A stretch of 24,260 nt of DNA from the NCBI GenBank assembly GCA_033763695.1, contig JANRKB010000041.1, positions 1 through 24,260 of the forward strand, in the 5' to 3' direction. Under the pieces are notes generated by a model, which was not told the DNA's origin, did not search any database, and was given only the letters and a program-made list of their open reading frames with translations. The DNA is from JANRKB01 sp033763695. GTDB taxonomy: Bacteria; Planctomycetota; Phycisphaerae; Phycisphaerales; UBA1924. The position numbers were made by a program, and so were the translations under genes. Positions 14,402-24,260 of this stretch are shown one piece after another (the first letter of the stretch is position 1; each line of letters starts with the position of its first letter).

Positions 14402-15067
14402 TCACTCCAGAATCCGTGCGGCGTAGTCATGCACCAGATCAAGCTGGTCGTGCGTCGGGATGTCGGCCTTGTCGCCGAATCGATCGAGGATCGGCGTCAC
14501 GCGTCCTTCGTGATAGAGCGCCGTGAACAACGCGACAGCGTCGGGGTCGTAGCGCGTGCCCGCCCCCGCCTGCAGCTCAACGATCGCTCGGCGTGCGGCG
14601 TCGACCCCAACGTCGTGGCGATAGTGACGATGGCTGGTCAGCGCGTCGAACGTGTCAACGACGGCGAAGTAGCGGGCGACAACGGGGATGTCCGTGCCGC
14701 GGAGTCGATCCGGATAGCCCAGCCCATCAAATCGCTCGTGATGATGACGCACGAGATTGAGCAGGATGGCGTCGTCCTCCTGCATGCGCAGCAGGCGCTC
14801 GTGTCCGAGTGCCGCGTGCGTCTTCATCACTTCATACTCCGCGGGCGTGAGCGGCCCCGGCTTTTGCAGGATTTCTTCGGGGATCTCGATTTTGCCCACA
14901 TCGTGCAGCGCGGCGGCGTGCGTCAAGCGATGCAGGATCTCCGCGCTCACGCCGGCCTTCTGCGCCAACACACGCGTGTACAGCACCACGCGCCACGTGT
15001 GCGCGGCGGTGGAGAGGTCTTTCGCCTCCAGCACCCCCACCATCGCTTGCACGATCTGCACGTCCAC
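14402..15067 (-). CDS. Minimal HD-GYP domain protein
   Basis: The 221-residue product consists almost entirely of one HD-GYP domain: VQAMVGVLEAKDLSTAAHTW, the HD motif in AALHDVGKIEIPEEIL, KTHAALGHERLL, LVRHHHERFDGLGYP with the GYP motif, and FAVVDTFDALTSHRHYR. It is predicted to be a cytoplasmic cyclic-di-GMP or related cyclic-dinucleotide phosphodiesterase. No sensor or receiver domain is attached. The frame opens at 15220, but its first 51 codons lie in the rpoC terminator stem and look non-coding. I prefer the GTG at 15065-15067, with GGGAG nine bases upstream; the exact start is uncertain. It follows rpoC on the same strand after a terminator-like stem. Confidence 0.88.
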   Translation of the reverse strand: MDVQIVQAMVGVLEAKDLSTAAHTWRVVLYTRVLAQKAGVSAEILHRLTHAAALHDVGKIEIPEEILQKPGPLTPAEYEVMKTHAALGHERLLRMQEDDAILLNLVRHHHERFDGLGYPDRLRGTDIPVVARYFAVVDTFDALTSHRHYRHDVGVDAARRAIVELQAGAGTRYDPDAVALFTALYHEGRVTPILDRFGDKADIPTHDQLDLVHDYAARILE

Positions 15068-15179
15068 GCGGCCAGACTCCCGGAAAACGCCGCCCGAAGC
15101 GTAGCGACAGTGGGACGCGCGGCACGCATGCAGCGTGCACGCACGCCGCGCGTCATCAGCCAATGACGTCCAACAACAC

Positions 15180-15231
15180 CGCGGCCCGAGCCACCCACGA
15201 TGCGTGTGCGTCGTGAGCAACTCGGGCCGCG
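15180..15231 (-). terminator. Terminator-like stem-loop after rpoC
   Basis: CGCGGCCCGAG (15180-15190) and CTCGGGCCGCG (15221-15231) are perfect 11-bp complements. Inside the loop CACGA (15196-15200) pairs with TCGTG (15211-15215), giving a compound hairpin 25 bp after the rpoC stop. On the minus strand it is followed by GGTGTTGTTGG, T-rich but not a full U-tract. Confidence 0.5.
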
Positions 15232-15255
15232 AATCAGGTCAGGTTGTCGAACCGA

Positions 15256-19638
<4,383 letters not shown>

Positions 19639-19732
19639 GATTCTGGTCTCCGGCGGCCTGTGCCGCATCACCAGGGAAAATCTCGTTCGACTCACACAAA
19701 CAAACCTGCCGACTCACTGCCATTCACGAGTG

Positions 19733-19752
19733 CTCGGAGCGATCGCTCTGAG
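19733..19752 (-). other. Near-perfect palindrome in the rpoB-rpoC spacer
   Basis: CTCGGAGCGATCGCTCTGAG is self-complementary except for one G-T wobble position on each side. It starts 20 bp after the rpoB stop. It could act as an attenuator or an RNase processing site between rpoB and rpoC. The centre GCGATCGC alone is common in high-GC DNA. Confidence 0.3.
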
Positions 19753-19772
19753 CCCGTGCCCAGTGCCTGTTC

Positions 19773-23623
<3,851 letters not shown>

Positions 23624-23986
23624 CGTGTACCTCGAGAGATGCTGCTGAGCCAGTCGAACCAGCGCGGCAGAAATACCAGCACCCACGAGCGATGCCATCG
23701 CCCGCGGGTGATCAAAGACCCGTGTCGTTACAGAGTGTCAGTCACCACAGTGCCTGTCACGCCGACCTTCGCAGAAGATTGAGCCGCCGCAAACGCCTGG
23801 AGCCCGCTGGAACGCGTCGCCGAACGCGCCCATTCGCACCAAGGCAGAACCGAGGACCGTACCCCCCGGTCAGCCCCCAAGCAAACGCGGGGCCAATATT
23901 TTTGGAAAATTCTTCCAAATTCGGTTGAAGTCCCGCCGCCATTCCGCCCGACAGCCGCGACCAGCTCCGGACGCCAACGTCCTCAT
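23624..23986. promoter_or_regulatory. Leader and probable promoter region of rpoBC, 363 bp
   Basis: No convincing gene lies here. The only AT-rich island is 23895-23925, which contains TTTGGAA-AATTC-TTCCAAA (23901-23919), a perfect 7-bp inverted repeat followed on the minus strand by AATATT. It may be the end of the upstream membrane-protein transcript or part of the rpoB promoter; its AT-rich stem would be a weak terminator. From this island to the rpoB start there are about 270 bp of GC-rich leader. Confidence 0.4.
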
Positions 23987-24260
23987 TCACACCTTCAGGA
24001 ACACCTTGCGACGCCACAGAGCCCAGCACGCGAGCCACCATCCACAGATATAGAGGGTGGTCGTGAGCCGCGCGCCCCACACCGGGTCGCTCAACTGTCC
24101 GAGGTACCCGCGGATCGCCGTCAACACAAGCTGCGGCGAGGAGCTGCCACCATCCCAGTAGACCACCTTCCAGTGCGTCAACACGATCGCCCACAGCATC
24201 TCCGCGCCGAAATACAGGAAGATGGCGTTCCGCCCCGGCACCTCAAAGAACCACCCCAGG
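23987..24260 (-). CDS. C-terminal end of a membrane protein resembling DUF5009/COG4299 acyltransferases (runs off right edge)
   Basis: About 90 residues are visible. They contain WFFEVPGRNAIFLYFGAEML followed by a membrane segment (WAIVLTHW), a loop with YWDGGSSSP, and a last membrane helix TTTLYICGWWLACWALWRRK ending VFLKV. The GRNAIxLY helix and the Trp-rich last helix ending in R-(R/K)-K-x-F-(L/I)-K(V/I) are typical of the COG4299/DUF5009 family, relatives of heparan-alpha-glucosaminide N-acetyltransferase, and of other multi-pass acyltransferases. The start is outside the window. It is on the same strand as rpoB but 363 bp away, so probably a separate transcription unit. Confidence 0.65.
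   Translation of the reverse strand, partial: LGWFFEVPGRNAIFLYFGAEMLWAIVLTHWKVVYWDGGSSSPQLVLTAIRGYLGQLSDPVWGARLTTTLYICGWWLACWALWRRKVFLKV

Noticed and set aside
15068..15220. N-terminal extension of the second HD-GYP protein to 15220
   Set aside because: It would begin inside the rpoC terminator stem, and its Cys/Arg-rich sequence has no family resemblance.
19739..19746. HIP1-like octamer GCGATCGC
   Set aside because: Only a few copies occur in the window, which is expected by chance in high-GC DNA; it is the centre of a larger palindrome.

Overview
The window is high-GC bacterial DNA that looks like a member of the Planctomycetota, most likely the class Phycisphaerae. The evidence is a pseudopilin-like protein with an N-terminal methylation motif and a C-terminal H-x(10)-DG signature, a secreted protein ending in a short dockerin-like Ca-binding repeat pair (CPADFNNDG), and housekeeping genes scattered outside their classical operons. 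I see no tRNA, rRNA, CRISPR array or insertion sequence.

Layout, left to right. Positions 1-1699, all on the minus strand, read from right to left: a degenerate receiver-domain protein, groES, an unrecognised 83-residue ORF, and the start of groEL, which runs off the left edge. The spacers between these genes are filled with short repeated words that form long hairpins. A pseudopilin gene (2123-3055, plus) meets murG end to end. murG is preceded by ftsW, with a GTGA stop/start overlap, and by a LuxR-type regulator; all three are on the minus strand. After a 434-bp intergenic region with two operator-like palindromes come two unrecognised genes on the plus strand (6759-7409 and 7709-8164), separated by a good intrinsic terminator, and then a secreted trypsin-like protease with a propeller-like region and Ca-binding repeats (8319-10418).

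Positions 10514-15067 hold a signalling and membrane-lipid group: an HD-GYP phosphodiesterase preceded by a single-domain response regulator, a divergent cardiolipin synthase, and a second, minimal HD-GYP protein. Positions 15256-23623 hold rpoC and rpoB on the minus strand. A partial membrane protein resembling the DUF5009/COG4299 acyltransferases runs off the right edge.

Two observations stand out. First, rpoB is not one open frame. It is broken by a one-base shift at about 20655, just before the conserved KMAGRHGNKG region, into a 997-codon ORF and a 286-codon ORF overlapping by ATGA. This is either a one-base sequence error or a naturally split beta subunit at a place where E. coli beta tolerates splitting. 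Second, the second zinc site of beta' (RpoC) has lost three of its four canonical cysteine positions, while the first zinc site and the active site are intact. The chaperonin spacers, the inserted 83-residue ORF and the two unknown proteins are further candidates for new biology.
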